This document shows, one piece after another, positions 9,041 to 17,967 of a DNA stretch of 64,000 bases (positions within the stretch are counted from its first letter, which is position 1; each line of letters starts with the position of its first letter). This stretch comes from Pontibacter mangrovi (GTDB lineage Bacteria; Bacteroidota; Bacteroidia; Cytophagales; Hymenobacteraceae). The notes under the pieces were generated by a model. The model worked only from the letters and a program-made list of their open reading frames with translations. It was not told the DNA's origin and did not search any database. The DNA is taken from positions 124,001 to 188,000 of the forward strand of contig NZ_VFRQ01000001.1 in assembly GCF_006385705.1 (NCBI RefSeq), given 5' to 3'. The position numbers were made by a program, and so were the translations under genes.

Positions 9041-9718
9041 TTATAGGTCAATGTTAGGGATGTATACCACGTGCTTCACCCAGTCGAGCTGGCGCAAGTA
9101 CTCCAGCGTAATGGGCTTTATGCCCGAGTCCATCTCAATAAACTGGCGAGCCCGTTCGTTTTTGCCTTTGCGCGACACGCTCATGGTGGCAATGTTGCAA
9201 TCGTCGTGGGCCAGCACGGAGGCAATAAAGGCGATGCTCCCTTTCACGTCGGCAGCATCGATGATCAAAGTATGCAGCGTTGCCGAGAAGTTGGCAGAAA
9301 AGCCATCTACCTCTGCAATATTAATAACTCCGCCGCCACGGCTCTGTCCAATCACCTCTACCTCCCGGCCACCGGCTTTCAGGTTCAGTTTAATCGTGTT
9401 CGGGTGCATGGTAGAGGCGTTTCCGATAGAGCGGAACGTATACTTTAGCCCGCGTTCTTTGGCATGGTCGAAGGCTTCTTTGATGCGCTTATCATCCGTT
9501 TTAAAGTCAAGAAGACCGGCTACGATGGCCCGGTCGCTGCCATGGCCCTCGTAGGTGCGGGCAAACGAGTTATAGAACGTAACGATCGCTTCTTCGGGGG
9601 CGGCACCTAAAATACGGATCGCCGCACGGGCAATACGCACAACCCCAGCAGTATGCGAGCTGGACGGGCCAATCATCACAGGGCCAATCATGTCAAAAAC
9701 ACTGCTTTTCTCTGCCAT
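9041..9718 (-). CDS. sdaAB: L-serine ammonia-lyase (Fe-S type), beta subunit
   Basis: A 225-residue beta subunit of the two-subunit iron-sulfur serine dehydratase, which converts L-serine to pyruvate and ammonia. The SSSHTAG substrate-binding motif (18-24) and the C-terminal ACT domain (about 150-225, with the SVLAHDDCNIATMSVSRKG segment) are clear. The catalytic Fe-S alpha subunit is not in the window, so the enzyme is split across the chromosome here. It is the first gene of the run sdaAB-tolC-hlyD-gpsA; a perfect -7 box lies upstream at 9739-9746. Confidence 0.92.
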   Translation of the reverse strand: MAEKSSVFDMIGPVMIGPSSSHTAGVVRIARAAIRILGAAPEEAIVTFYNSFARTYEGHGSDRAIVAGLLDFKTDDKRIKEAFDHAKERGLKYTFRSIGNASTMHPNTIKLNLKAGGREVEVIGQSRGGGVINIAEVDGFSANFSATLHTLIIDAADVKGSIAFIASVLAHDDCNIATMSVSRKGKNERARQFIEMDSGIKPITLEYLRQLDWVKHVVYIPNIDL

Positions 9719-9738
9719 TCTTTCAATATTGTAAAAAC

Positions 9739-9746
9739 CAAATTTA
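9739..9746 (-). promoter_or_regulatory. -7 box of the sdaAB promoter
   Basis: On the minus strand the sequence TAAATTTG matches the Bacteroidota TAnnTTTG -7 consensus exactly, 21 bp upstream of the sdaAB ATG. A clear -33 TTTG is not seen at the usual distance. Confidence 0.5.
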
Positions 9747-9940
9747 GCAATTACGCGCCAGCTTTACGCTATTTTAAGCTTATTTTCGATATAATTCTAC
9801 TAACCCATGGTATTTGTCTACTAACTTAAAATATCGGGCTACAAAAGACCTGGCTTTGGGCTGCGGTAAGTATAAATTTAGATCAGTATAGAGCTTTTTC
9901 TATTTTGCCGCTTTGGTGCGGCAGGGTGGGAATGTTTTCT

Positions 9941-9948
9941 TATTTTTG
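9941..9948 (+). promoter_or_regulatory. -7 box of the tryptophan dioxygenase promoter
   Basis: TATTTTTG matches TAnnTTTG and ends 28 bp before the ATG at 9976. It lies inside the longer open frame that begins at 9913, which argues that the true start codon is 9976. Confidence 0.5.
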
Positions 9949-9975
9949 CACTTACCACTTCTAAAGTTTTTAAAA

Positions 9976-10941
9976 ATGGAACATGCCTTTAAGCCCGAAG
10001 TGCTGGAACAGCTGAAGCGCCTGGAGGAGAAATATGTGCCTCTGGGCCAGGATTTGGCAGCTTACCTGGAGGGCCTTTACCATACAAACTTCCTCTCCTA
10101 CTGGGATTATATTCACCTGGATACGCTGCTGAGCCTGCAGAACCCGCGCACCAATATTCCGGATGAAAAGATATTCATCATGTATCACCAGATCACGGAG
10201 TTATACTTTAAGCTGTGCCTGGAGGAGTTTCGACAAATTGGTGAAGATAAAGAGATTACTGCAGAGGTGTTGAAGAAACGCTTGATCCGCATTAACCGGT
10301 ACTTCGATAACCTGATCAACTCGTTTGATGTGATGGTGGACGGCATGGATCCGAAGCAATTCCTGCAGTTCCGGATGGCGCTGATGCCAGCCAGTGGCTT
10401 TCAATCGGTGCAATACCGTTTGATTGAGATCGCCTCTACAGACCTGCGTAATCTGGTGGACAAAGCTAAACGAGCCGCTTTAGGGCTGGAGAGCACGCAG
10501 GAGGAGATGATTGGCTGCATCTACTGGAAAGAAGGCGCTACCGAAGTGGCTTCCGGCGCCAAAACGCTCACCCTGATACAGTTCGAGGAGAAGTATACGC
10601 AGCAGCTCATCAGCTTTGCCAAAGAATATACCGACAAGAACGTGTGGCATGTGTACAAGAACCTGCCTGAGGAAGCGCAGCAGAACCCCAAACTACAGCA
10701 GGCCATGCGCGACCTGGACAGCAACGTGAACGTGAACTGGCCGCTGATGCACTATAAGTCTGCTGTGCGTTACCTGCAGCGCGACCCCGATATTATTGCC
10801 GCGACCGGAGGCACTAACTGGCAAAAGTACCTGCCGCCGCGTTTCCAGAAACGCATTTTTTACCCTGAGCTTTGGACCGAGCAAGAGATAGCCGAATGGG
10901 GCAAAGGCTGGGTTGAAAAGGTGCTGAACGGGGATTTTTAA
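9976..10941 (+). CDS. kynA: Tryptophan 2,3-dioxygenase family protein
   Basis: A heme enzyme opening the indole ring of L-tryptophan to N-formylkynurenine. Family signatures are LSYWDYIHLDTLLSLQ, FIMYHQITELYFKL (distal-His region), PASGFQSVQYRLIE, MHYKSAVRYLQ with the proximal-ligand His region, and ATGGTNWQKYLPPRF. At 321 residues it is of the usual bacterial length or slightly longer. The start at 9976 is chosen because the in-frame codons from 9913 lie upstream of the likely promoter and are not conserved-looking. No other kynurenine-pathway gene is in the window. Confidence 0.85.
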   Translation: MEHAFKPEVLEQLKRLEEKYVPLGQDLAAYLEGLYHTNFLSYWDYIHLDTLLSLQNPRTNIPDEKIFIMYHQITELYFKLCLEEFRQIGEDKEITAEVLKKRLIRINRYFDNLINSFDVMVDGMDPKQFLQFRMALMPASGFQSVQYRLIEIASTDLRNLVDKAKRAALGLESTQEEMIGCIYWKEGATEVASGAKTLTLIQFEEKYTQQLISFAKEYTDKNVWHVYKNLPEEAQQNPKLQQAMRDLDSNVNVNWPLMHYKSAVRYLQRDPDIIAATGGTNWQKYLPPRFQKRIFYPELWTEQEIAEWGKGWVEKVLNGDF

Positions 10942-11208
10942 ATTGCTGCATTACTAGATTGTTACATTGTTTTTGAAAAAGAGAGCTGATAGGTCTCCGG
11001 AGGATAATCTGTTTCCTGATTTCATACTAGTTTAGGAATTAGCGGTGTCTATTAGTCCGGGATGTGACTTTTTTACATCAGGTTGAATTTGCGTTTATTT
11101 TGCGGTGTTATACACAAACTACAGCTGAGGTGTCAAATAGCAATTTAAACATTCAGCCATTTAACCATTAATCTTAAAGTTTAAGGCTAACTACCTTACC
11201 TGCTATAA

Positions 11209-12789
11209 ATGAGAAAGAAAGAATTGGATCTGGTGCTTCCTCCAGAGCTGGCCTTTGATGCCCAGCAGCTTGATAGGGAGATTCTGAAAAGTGCCAAAGT
11301 ACTGCAGGAGGACGTGAAGTTTCTGCACCATGTAAAGCGCTCCATCGATGCCCGTGGCCGCCAGGTGCAGGTGCGGGTTCGCGCTGATGTATACCTGGAC
11401 TCCCCTCCTGCCGAGGTTGTGACCCCAACGTATACTTACCCGGATGTTACCCATGCCAAGCGTGTGGTGATTGTGGGAGCCGGTCCGGCTGGTCTGTTTG
11501 CTGCCTTGCGCTGCATTGAGCTAGGCCTGAAGCCGGTGGTGCTGGAGCGTGGCAAAGATGTCCGTAGCCGCCGCCGTGACCTGGCAGCCATCAACAAAGA
11601 ACATTCGGTTAACCCTGACTCCAACTATTGTTTTGGTGAAGGCGGAGCCGGCACCTACTCAGACGGAAAGCTCTATACCCGCTCAAAAAAGCGCGGCGAT
11701 TTGCAGCGTATCCTGCATATTTTTGTGCAGCATGGCGCTACGGCCGATATACTTTTTGATGCACACCCGCACATCGGCACGAACAAACTCCCGAAAATCA
11801 TAGAGGCTATCCGCGAGACGATCAGAAACGCAGGCGGCGAGGTACTGTTTGATAAGCGGGTTACAGATTTTATACTGGAGCGTGGCGAAATGCGCGGGGT
11901 GGTGACGCAGGACGGTGTGGAGCACCTGGGCGAGTCGGTTATACTTGCCACCGGCCACAGCGCCCGCGATATTTTTGAGCTACTGCACAAGAAAGAGGTG
12001 CTGATAGAGGCTAAACCCTTTGCCATGGGCGTGCGGGTAGAGCACCAGCAAAGCCTGATCGATAGCATCCAGTATAAGTGCGAGGACCGCGGACCCTATT
12101 TGCCGGCCTCGTCTTACGCCCTGGTGCACCAGACGCACTTCAACGGGAAGCAGCGCGGCATCTTTTCGTTCTGCATGTGTCCGGGCGGATTTATTGTTCC
12201 CTCTGCTACGGCTCCCGGTGAGGTGGTGGTGAATGGCATGTCGCCGAGCCGCCGAGACTCACGGTTCTCTAATTCCGGCATTGTAGTAGCCATAGAACTG
12301 GAGGACATGGAGCTGGAGAAGTATGGTCCTTTGGCTGGATTACACATGCAGCAGGCGTTGGAGCAGAAAGCCTGTGAAATGGCCGGTGGCACCCAGGCCG
12401 CGCCGGCACAGCTGTTAAAAGATTTTGTAAACCGCCGCCAAAGCAAAGAACTTCTAGAGACATCTTACCAGCCCGGGTTGGTGCCGGTTGATATGAACCA
12501 GCTGTTTTCGGATGAAACGGCTTACCGGCTGCGCGAGGGCTTTAAGGCCTTTGGCAACAAAATGCGCGGCTACCTGACCAATGAAGCCCAAATTGTAGGC
12601 GTGGAAAGTCGCACCTCCTCCCCTGTCCGTATTCCCCGCGACCGCGAGACGCTGGAGCATGTGCAGGTAAAAGGTCTGTATCCTTGTGGTGAGGGGGCCG
12701 GTTACGCAGGTGGTATCGTGTCCGCAGCCATGGACGGCGAGCGCTGTGCCGAGAAGGCCGCTGTCCGGGCAGGTATATCAGCATCTTAA
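11209..12789 (+). CDS. FAD-dependent oxidoreductase, COG2509 family
   Basis: A 526-residue predicted FAD-dependent dehydrogenase. After an 80-residue N-terminal domain comes the dinucleotide-binding motif VVIVGAGPAGLFAALRC (87-103), then LERGKDV and the family-specific segment NYCFGEGGAGTYSDGKLYTR. The C-terminal part contains GLYPCGEGAGYAGGIVSAA, the second FAD-contact motif. No membrane segment. The family is widespread but biochemically undefined; I do not assign a substrate. It stands alone, with 267 bp upstream. Confidence 0.85.
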   Translation: MRKKELDLVLPPELAFDAQQLDREILKSAKVLQEDVKFLHHVKRSIDARGRQVQVRVRADVYLDSPPAEVVTPTYTYPDVTHAKRVVIVGAGPAGLFAALRCIELGLKPVVLERGKDVRSRRRDLAAINKEHSVNPDSNYCFGEGGAGTYSDGKLYTRSKKRGDLQRILHIFVQHGATADILFDAHPHIGTNKLPKIIEAIRETIRNAGGEVLFDKRVTDFILERGEMRGVVTQDGVEHLGESVILATGHSARDIFELLHKKEVLIEAKPFAMGVRVEHQQSLIDSIQYKCEDRGPYLPASSYALVHQTHFNGKQRGIFSFCMCPGGFIVPSATAPGEVVVNGMSPSRRDSRFSNSGIVVAIELEDMELEKYGPLAGLHMQQALEQKACEMAGGTQAAPAQLLKDFVNRRQSKELLETSYQPGLVPVDMNQLFSDETAYRLREGFKAFGNKMRGYLTNEAQIVGVESRTSSPVRIPRDRETLEHVQVKGLYPCGEGAGYAGGIVSAAMDGERCAEKAAVRAGISAS

Positions 12790-12936
12790 ACAAGAAGTTG
12801 ATCTTGCTAAGTATAAAATTCATGCTAATAGTGGTTTACAGGCATTGTCTTTTGGTGCCCCTAATTGTATTTAACCTTTGGTTTATACTTGAAGTACAAT
12901 AGTATAATTTTTGTTGAACCTGATTTTACTAGATAT

Positions 12937-13299
12937 ATGAAAAAAACTGTTGTATTAGGCGCCTCTGATAACCCAATGCGCTATGCTTATAAAGCGGTGC
13001 ACAGGCTGCAGCAGCATGGGCACGAGGTAGTGCCGGTAGGTATAAAGAATGCTGAAGTAGGCGGTAAAAAGATCATCACCGATAAAACGGAGCCTATTGA
13101 AGATGTGGATACTGTGACGCTCTATGTTGGCCCTCGTAACCAGCCGGTATGGTATGATTATATTCTGAACCTAAAGCCAAAGCGCATCATATTCAACCCA
13201 GGCACGGAAAACCCTGAGCTGGAGCAGATGGCGCAGGAGGCTGACATTGAAACCCTGCACCACTGCACATTGGTGATGCTAGCATCAAGCAGTTATTAA
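12937..13299 (+). CDS. CoA-binding-domain protein (YccU-like)
   Basis: A 121-residue Rossmann-fold protein made only of a CoA_binding domain: KKTVVLGASDNPMRYAYKAV at the N-terminus, VPVGIKNAEVGGKKI, and VTLYVGPRNQPVWYDYI. Stand-alone proteins of this type are common; their role is not established. The start at 12937 gives MKKTVVLGAS; the 24 in-frame codons upstream from 12865 read through an AT-rich promoter-like stretch and are not part of the domain. Terminator at 13391-13425. Confidence 0.82.
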   Translation: MKKTVVLGASDNPMRYAYKAVHRLQQHGHEVVPVGIKNAEVGGKKIITDKTEPIEDVDTVTLYVGPRNQPVWYDYILNLKPKRIIFNPGTENPELEQMAQEADIETLHHCTLVMLASSSY

Positions 13300-13390
13300 A
13301 AATTTCTTTTCTGAGTATAACCTGCATTCTGCAGCAACGTATATAAAGGAAACAAGAACAGATGGCATTCGTTGTCTATGTTCTGAAAGA

Positions 13391-13425
13391 CAGGGATCTT
13401 GTATAAAGATCCCTGTTTGTTTTTA
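13391..13425 (+). terminator. Rho-independent terminator after the CoA-binding gene
   Basis: Perfect 10-bp stem CAGGGATCTT (13391-13400) / AAGATCCCTG (13406-13415), 5-base loop, then a T-rich tail to 13425. Confidence 0.88.
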
Positions 13426-13441
13426 TAGGTTGGGCAAAATG

Positions 13442-13490
13442 AATAGCCCCGGCACTTGTAACTTGTGCCGGGGCTATTATATTTTATTGT
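13442..13490. terminator. Bidirectional terminator after the SDR gene
   Basis: Perfect 14-bp stem AATAGCCCCGGCAC (13442-13455) / GTGCCGGGGCTATT (13465-13478), directly after the stop of the minus-strand SDR gene. T-rich sequence follows on the plus side and ATTTTG on the minus side. Confidence 0.85.
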
Positions 13491-14341
13491 TTCTGATGTT
13501 CCTCGCTGGGTTCATGCTTCGCCTCACCTGTCGGTCCTTCTTCAGGTTCTTCTTCCATCATATAGCGCATGGTGGCTGCCAGTGCCATGTCGGGCAGGAA
13601 ATTGGAGGTGGAGGTTTGCAGTTTGTTTTTCAGGCCTGAGACAATGCGTGTTTCTCCGTGCATCATGGCTTCGTACCCGTCTTTGGCCACTTCCTCCGGC
13701 TCCGAAAGGCTGCCGTTTGCCGCACGGGTATGCGCTGCGCCGGCTCTCCTGAAGAACATGGTGTTGCTGGGCCCTGGGCAAAGAGCTGTTACGGTTATGT
13801 CCGTATCTTTCAGCTCATTTGAAAGCGCTTCTGAAAAAGAAAGTATAAACGCCTTTGTTGCACCATAAATTGCCAGGAGCGGCGATGGCATAAAGGCAGC
13901 CGTAGAAGCCAGGTTCAGGATTCTGCCAAAGTTGCGGCGCTTCATGTCTGGCAGAAACAACTTGGTGAGCTCTACCGGGGTAATCATGTTCAGCTGCATA
14001 ATGGCTTTTTCACGGCCTAAGTCTGTTTCGCTAAAAAAACCGTGCACACCGGCACCGGCATTGTTAATAAGGAAATCAACCTCTAAACCGCTGTCTTTTA
14101 CCTGCTCATATACTTCCCGCGGTGCCTCCGGGCGCGTCAAGTCGGCTGTGATTACGCAGACGTGCTCTAACTGGTGCTCATCCTGCAGGTAATGGGCAAG
14201 CTTGCGCATGCGTTCAGTGCTGCGGGCAACGAGTATCAGGTTGTGCCCATCTTTTGCGAACAGTTTGGCAAACTCCATCCCAAAGCCATTTGAGGCGCCG
14301 GTGATCAGTGCTGTTCTTCGTTTATCGGTCTCTGTTTTCAT
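13484..14341 (-). CDS. Short-chain dehydrogenase/reductase
   Basis: A 285-residue classical SDR. It has the cofactor motif TGASNGFGMEF (14-24), NNAGAG (93-98), and catalytic Ser146 with Tyr159-x3-Lys163 in YGATKAF. An Arg after the second strand (LVARS) suggests NADP(H) preference (inference). The last 25 residues or so form a Glu/Pro-rich hydrophilic tail outside the fold. Substrate unknown; the DltE/YqjQ-type subgroup acting on acyl or keto substrates is a plausible neighbour. It lies 108 bp downstream of ybbP on the same strand. Confidence 0.88.
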   Translation of the reverse strand: MKTETDKRRTALITGASNGFGMEFAKLFAKDGHNLILVARSTERMRKLAHYLQDEHQLEHVCVITADLTRPEAPREVYEQVKDSGLEVDFLINNAGAGVHGFFSETDLGREKAIMQLNMITPVELTKLFLPDMKRRNFGRILNLASTAAFMPSPLLAIYGATKAFILSFSEALSNELKDTDITVTALCPGPSNTMFFRRAGAAHTRAANGSLSEPEEVAKDGYEAMMHGETRIVSGLKNKLQTSTSNFLPDMALAATMRYMMEEEPEEGPTGEAKHEPSEEHQKQ

Positions 14342-14449
14342 AGTTTATATATTAGCTGGGTTATAAATTTCTAGAGGTAACTTTTATAGTTGTACCAGCC
14401 CCAGTACAATTATGTTTAGCTGCTCAGGTTTTGATAGCTGTTGGCGTCT

Positions 14450-17032
14450 CTATGCCGTTTCCCGACGGAGCACCTCCAGTGGCGGGCGGTTCAGGATGCT
14501 GCGGCTGTTGAGCATGCCGATAAATACGGTTAAGGCAGTTATGCCGGCAAACACAGGCGGCAGCGGAGAGAGGTCCGGTACAAAGGCTACTTCAAAACTA
14601 TAAAGCGCCAGCGCCCAGCTTGCGGCCACGGCTAGTATGATGCCGGTGCCGGCGGCCAGTGCGCCAAGCAATAAATACTCAAACGCGTTTATACCTAGTA
14701 TTTGTCTGCGGCTTGCCCCCAAGGTGCGCAGCAGCACGCTTTCCTGCACACGTTGGTACTTGCTGTTGTTGATGGAGCCGATCAGTACCAGCAGGCCTGT
14801 GCTGATGCTGAACAAGGCCATGAAACGAATTACAAAGGATATTTTGCCCAATATATCGTCCAGCGTTTCCAGGATCAGCCCCAGGTCAATGGCTGAAACG
14901 TTCGGGAACTGCTGCACCAGCGTCTGCTGGAACCGTGCCGCCTGCTCATCGGTTTGGGTGCGGGTCATGAGGACATGGAACTGTGGCGCCTCCTCCAGCA
15001 CCCCTTTCGGGAACAGTATCAGGAAATTTGTTTGCACCCGGTTCCACTCCACCTCCCGCAGGTGCGTAATAACAGTAGGTATCAGCGCGCCTTGCACATT
15101 AAATACCAAAGTGTCGCCTAAGCCCGCTTTAAGCCGCTCTGCATAACGAGCCTCCACAGAGATCGGAACCAGCTTGTTTGGATCTTTCACTTCGCCCAGC
15201 CACTCTCCCTCGACCGTTTTCTCAGAGCTAATCAAAGAGTCGCGGTAGGTAACTCTGAACTCTCTCGTAAATGCCCATTTTGAAATTTCCAGCGTCGTGT
15301 CGGCCCTTACGTCGGCTCCGGTCAGCCCGTTTAGTTCTTCCAGGCGCATGGTAACAACGGGTACTTGCTGCAGCAGCGGAAGGCCTTGGTCTTTCGTGAG
15401 TTTTGCTACGGCGTCCTTCTGCGCGGTCTGTATGTCGAACAATACCATATTCGGCTGATTTTCGCTGGCAGCGAAGGCCACCTCGCTTAGCAGGAGGCGC
15501 TGCATCAGGAAAAGCGTGGCAATGAGCGCTGTGCCCAGACCAATGGATACCGTGAGTAAAAGCGTCTGGTTGTTGGGCCGGTACAGGTTAGCCAGGCTTT
15601 GGCGCCAAACATAGCCCCAGCTTACCGGGAAAAAGCGCTTTACGAGCCACATCATACCGCGCGCGATAAGCGCCAGCACCACAAAGGCTACCAGCACCCC
15701 GCCTGTAAAAGCGAGCGCCTGCAGCCAGGTACCCAGCTGGAAGTATGAGAACAGGAATATAAACGCCAGAATGAGAAAGTATACCCCCCACCGTAGCTTA
15801 TCAGGCCGTTTGGAAACGTGCTCAATGCCTGCGCGCAGCGTAATGAGCGGCGAGATGTTACGGATAGATAGCAGCGGCAACAGCGCAAACAGCACGGCCA
15901 CCACCACGCCAATGGCAATCCCCTGCAGAATCGCGGCCCATGATACGGCCACGGTTACCTCCACAGGCAGGAAAGACTTAAACAGTTCGGGCAGGTACAG
16001 CTGAATCAGGCTGCCCAGCACAGCCCCAGCGATGGAGCCGATAAATCCCATGGCCATTACCTGGAACAGGTAGATCAGGAATGCCTGCTTACCGCTAACG
16101 CCGAGGCAGCGCAGCACACCAATAGTCGCCAATTTCTCACGTATGTATACATGCACGGCGCTGGCTACGCCCACACAGCCCAGCAGCAGCGCCACAAAGC
16201 CCACCAAGGCCAGAAAACGGGCCAGCTCTTCATAAGATTTGCCGGTGCTCTCCTTGCGGCTCTCGATGGTGTCGTAGCCAAAACCCGCCTCATCCAGCCG
16301 TTTCTCCAGCTTCTTTACCAGCTTGTCAGGGTCTGTTTTGGCAGGAAGCTTATAGTAGTGGTAGTAGCTTACGCGGCTTCCTTTTTGCAAGAGGCCTGTT
16401 TCATCCAGGTAGCGCCGCGGGATGTATACGGCCGGCGCGATCGTGGCCGTCATGGCCGTCTGGCCGGGGATTTTATGCAAGGCCCCCGCAATAACAAATG
16501 TCTGCTTGCCCACCTGTATCGAGTCGCCGGGCTTGGCGTTGTATTGCAGCAGGAGCGTCTGGTCAACCAGCGCCTTTCGCCCATCTTCCCGAAACGTGCT
16601 GCTCGCGCGCTGCGGCTCAGCCTCAATAGCCCCATAGTATGGAAAACCCCCTTTTTCCAGAGCCCTCACCTGCACTAGCCGAGTACCACCCGAGGATTTG
16701 AACTGCACCATCGACACCAGGCGCACCTCATCAGAGCGATCGCCCCCCACGGCGATGGAGTCCAGCAGTTGCTGCTGCTCATCCTCTATCTCTTTGTGTG
16801 CGGCAATGACAAGGTCTGCTCCAATCAAGGATTTTGCCTGTTTGTCTATATCCGTGCGCAGGTTATCGGCAAAAGAGTTAATTGCCACCAGGGCCGCAAT
16901 GCCAAGTATGATGGAGGAAACAAACAAAGCCAACCGGCCGCGGTTGCGGCGGCTGTCGCGCGAGGCCATTTTCAGGAGCCAGCGCAGTTGCAAGGGGCGT
17001 TTGCCAGGTATAAGATCGGTGTGTTCAGGCAC
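14450..17032 (-). CDS. ybbP: ABC exporter permease YbbP (two FtsX domains)
   Basis: An 860-residue permease of the MacB/LolC-like type VII ABC class. After a basic N-terminus come TM1 (about 31-51), a large extracytoplasmic domain, an FtsX block of three helices (about 265-390), a further helix pair (about 415-465), TMs near 485-510, a second periplasmic domain, and a C-terminal FtsX block (about 735-850). This duplicated architecture is that of YbbP (about 804 aa in E. coli). The ATPase gene ybbA lies 95 bp upstream, and tesA is divergent beyond it, as in E. coli. It should export or extract hydrophobic molecules from the inner membrane (family inference). Confidence 0.87.
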   Translation of the reverse strand: MPEHTDLIPGKRPLQLRWLLKMASRDSRRNRGRLALFVSSIILGIAALVAINSFADNLRTDIDKQAKSLIGADLVIAAHKEIEDEQQQLLDSIAVGGDRSDEVRLVSMVQFKSSGGTRLVQVRALEKGGFPYYGAIEAEPQRASSTFREDGRKALVDQTLLLQYNAKPGDSIQVGKQTFVIAGALHKIPGQTAMTATIAPAVYIPRRYLDETGLLQKGSRVSYYHYYKLPAKTDPDKLVKKLEKRLDEAGFGYDTIESRKESTGKSYEELARFLALVGFVALLLGCVGVASAVHVYIREKLATIGVLRCLGVSGKQAFLIYLFQVMAMGFIGSIAGAVLGSLIQLYLPELFKSFLPVEVTVAVSWAAILQGIAIGVVVAVLFALLPLLSIRNISPLITLRAGIEHVSKRPDKLRWGVYFLILAFIFLFSYFQLGTWLQALAFTGGVLVAFVVLALIARGMMWLVKRFFPVSWGYVWRQSLANLYRPNNQTLLLTVSIGLGTALIATLFLMQRLLLSEVAFAASENQPNMVLFDIQTAQKDAVAKLTKDQGLPLLQQVPVVTMRLEELNGLTGADVRADTTLEISKWAFTREFRVTYRDSLISSEKTVEGEWLGEVKDPNKLVPISVEARYAERLKAGLGDTLVFNVQGALIPTVITHLREVEWNRVQTNFLILFPKGVLEEAPQFHVLMTRTQTDEQAARFQQTLVQQFPNVSAIDLGLILETLDDILGKISFVIRFMALFSISTGLLVLIGSINNSKYQRVQESVLLRTLGASRRQILGINAFEYLLLGALAAGTGIILAVAASWALALYSFEVAFVPDLSPLPPVFAGITALTVFIGMLNSRSILNRPPLEVLRRETA

Positions 17033-17127
17033 TTGGTTTTGAGGTTTGAGTGGGTGAAGGTGTAGTGATTAGATCATGATAAATGATTAACTTCTGGAGC
17101 TAATTAATCAATATTAGAGATTAACCA

Positions 17128-17826
17128 CTAATCGTTCGCCATAAAGGCCGTAAGCTGATCCGAAACCACCGTGCCGCCTTTGATGCGGATGATGCGGTCA
17201 GTTTTGGCGGCCAGCTCCAGGTCGTGGGTAACGAGAACTAGCGTGGTGCCCGCTTCCCGGTTCAGGTCGAAAAGTAGCTTCTCCACCCGCTCCCCGGTTT
17301 CTTCGTCCAAGTTGCCGGTTGGTTCGTCCGCAAAGAGTATGGCTGGTTTGTTAGAAAAGGCTCTGGCCAGCGACACCCGCTGCTGCTCTCCTCCCGACAA
17401 TTGCGTAGGATAGTGGTCAGCCCGCTCGGCAAGCCCTACCCGCGCCAGCAGCTCCATGGCTTGTTGCTGCACATTTCGCTCTCCCCTTAGCTCCATTGGC
17501 ACCATCACGTTTTCAAGGGCAGTAAGCGTGGGTATCAGCTGGAAGTTTTGGAAGATAAAGCCTACGTACTGGTTTCGCACCTGCGCCCGGGCATCCTCCG
17601 ACAGCTCGTCGAGTTTGATCCCGTTAAGTATAACAGAGCCCGAGGAAGCACGGTCTAACCCCGCGCAAAGCCCCAGCAAGGTAGTTTTACCGCTGCCTGA
17701 GGGCCCCACTATGGCGCACATGTCGCCGGCATCCAACGAAAAATTTATACCTTGCAGCACTGTCAGGTGACGGTCGCCGCTGTCGTAATCTTTTTTAAGG
17801 TTTATGATGTCTAGTATGGAAGGCAC
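17128..17826 (-). CDS. ybbA: ABC transporter ATPase YbbA
   Basis: A 232-residue ATPase of the LolD/MacB class. Walker A GPSGSGKTT (41-49), Q-loop in FIFQNFQLIP, signature LSGGEQQRVSLARA (143-156), Walker B ILFADEP (163-169), D-loop GNLD and switch His in VTHD are all intact. It powers the YbbP permease encoded directly downstream. A 141-bp gap separates it from the divergent tesA gene, so the two promoters probably share this gap. Confidence 0.9.
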   Translation of the reverse strand: MPSILDIINLKKDYDSGDRHLTVLQGINFSLDAGDMCAIVGPSGSGKTTLLGLCAGLDRASSGSVILNGIKLDELSEDARAQVRNQYVGFIFQNFQLIPTLTALENVMVPMELRGERNVQQQAMELLARVGLAERADHYPTQLSGGEQQRVSLARAFSNKPAILFADEPTGNLDEETGERVEKLLFDLNREAGTTLVLVTHDLELAAKTDRIIRIKGGTVVSDQLTAFMAND

Positions 17827-17967
17827 GGTTGAAGTATAAGTTTAAGATTGAAAGTATAAATTCAGGTTCTGCAGGACAGTTTTAAAGTCTTCAGTCTAAA
17901 AACAAAATAACTCTTTCGGTACGTTATATGTTTAGCTTAGGCTAAGTATAAAAGTAGCAAAAATTAC

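Noticed and set aside
9913..9975. N-terminal extension of tryptophan dioxygenase
   Set aside because: A TAnnTTTG box lies inside it and the family begins near MEHAFKPE, so the start is placed at 9976.
17033..17127. Regulatory element in the ybbA-ybbP gap
   Set aside because: AT-rich with several ATTAAT/ATTAG words but no clear hairpin, box or repeat.
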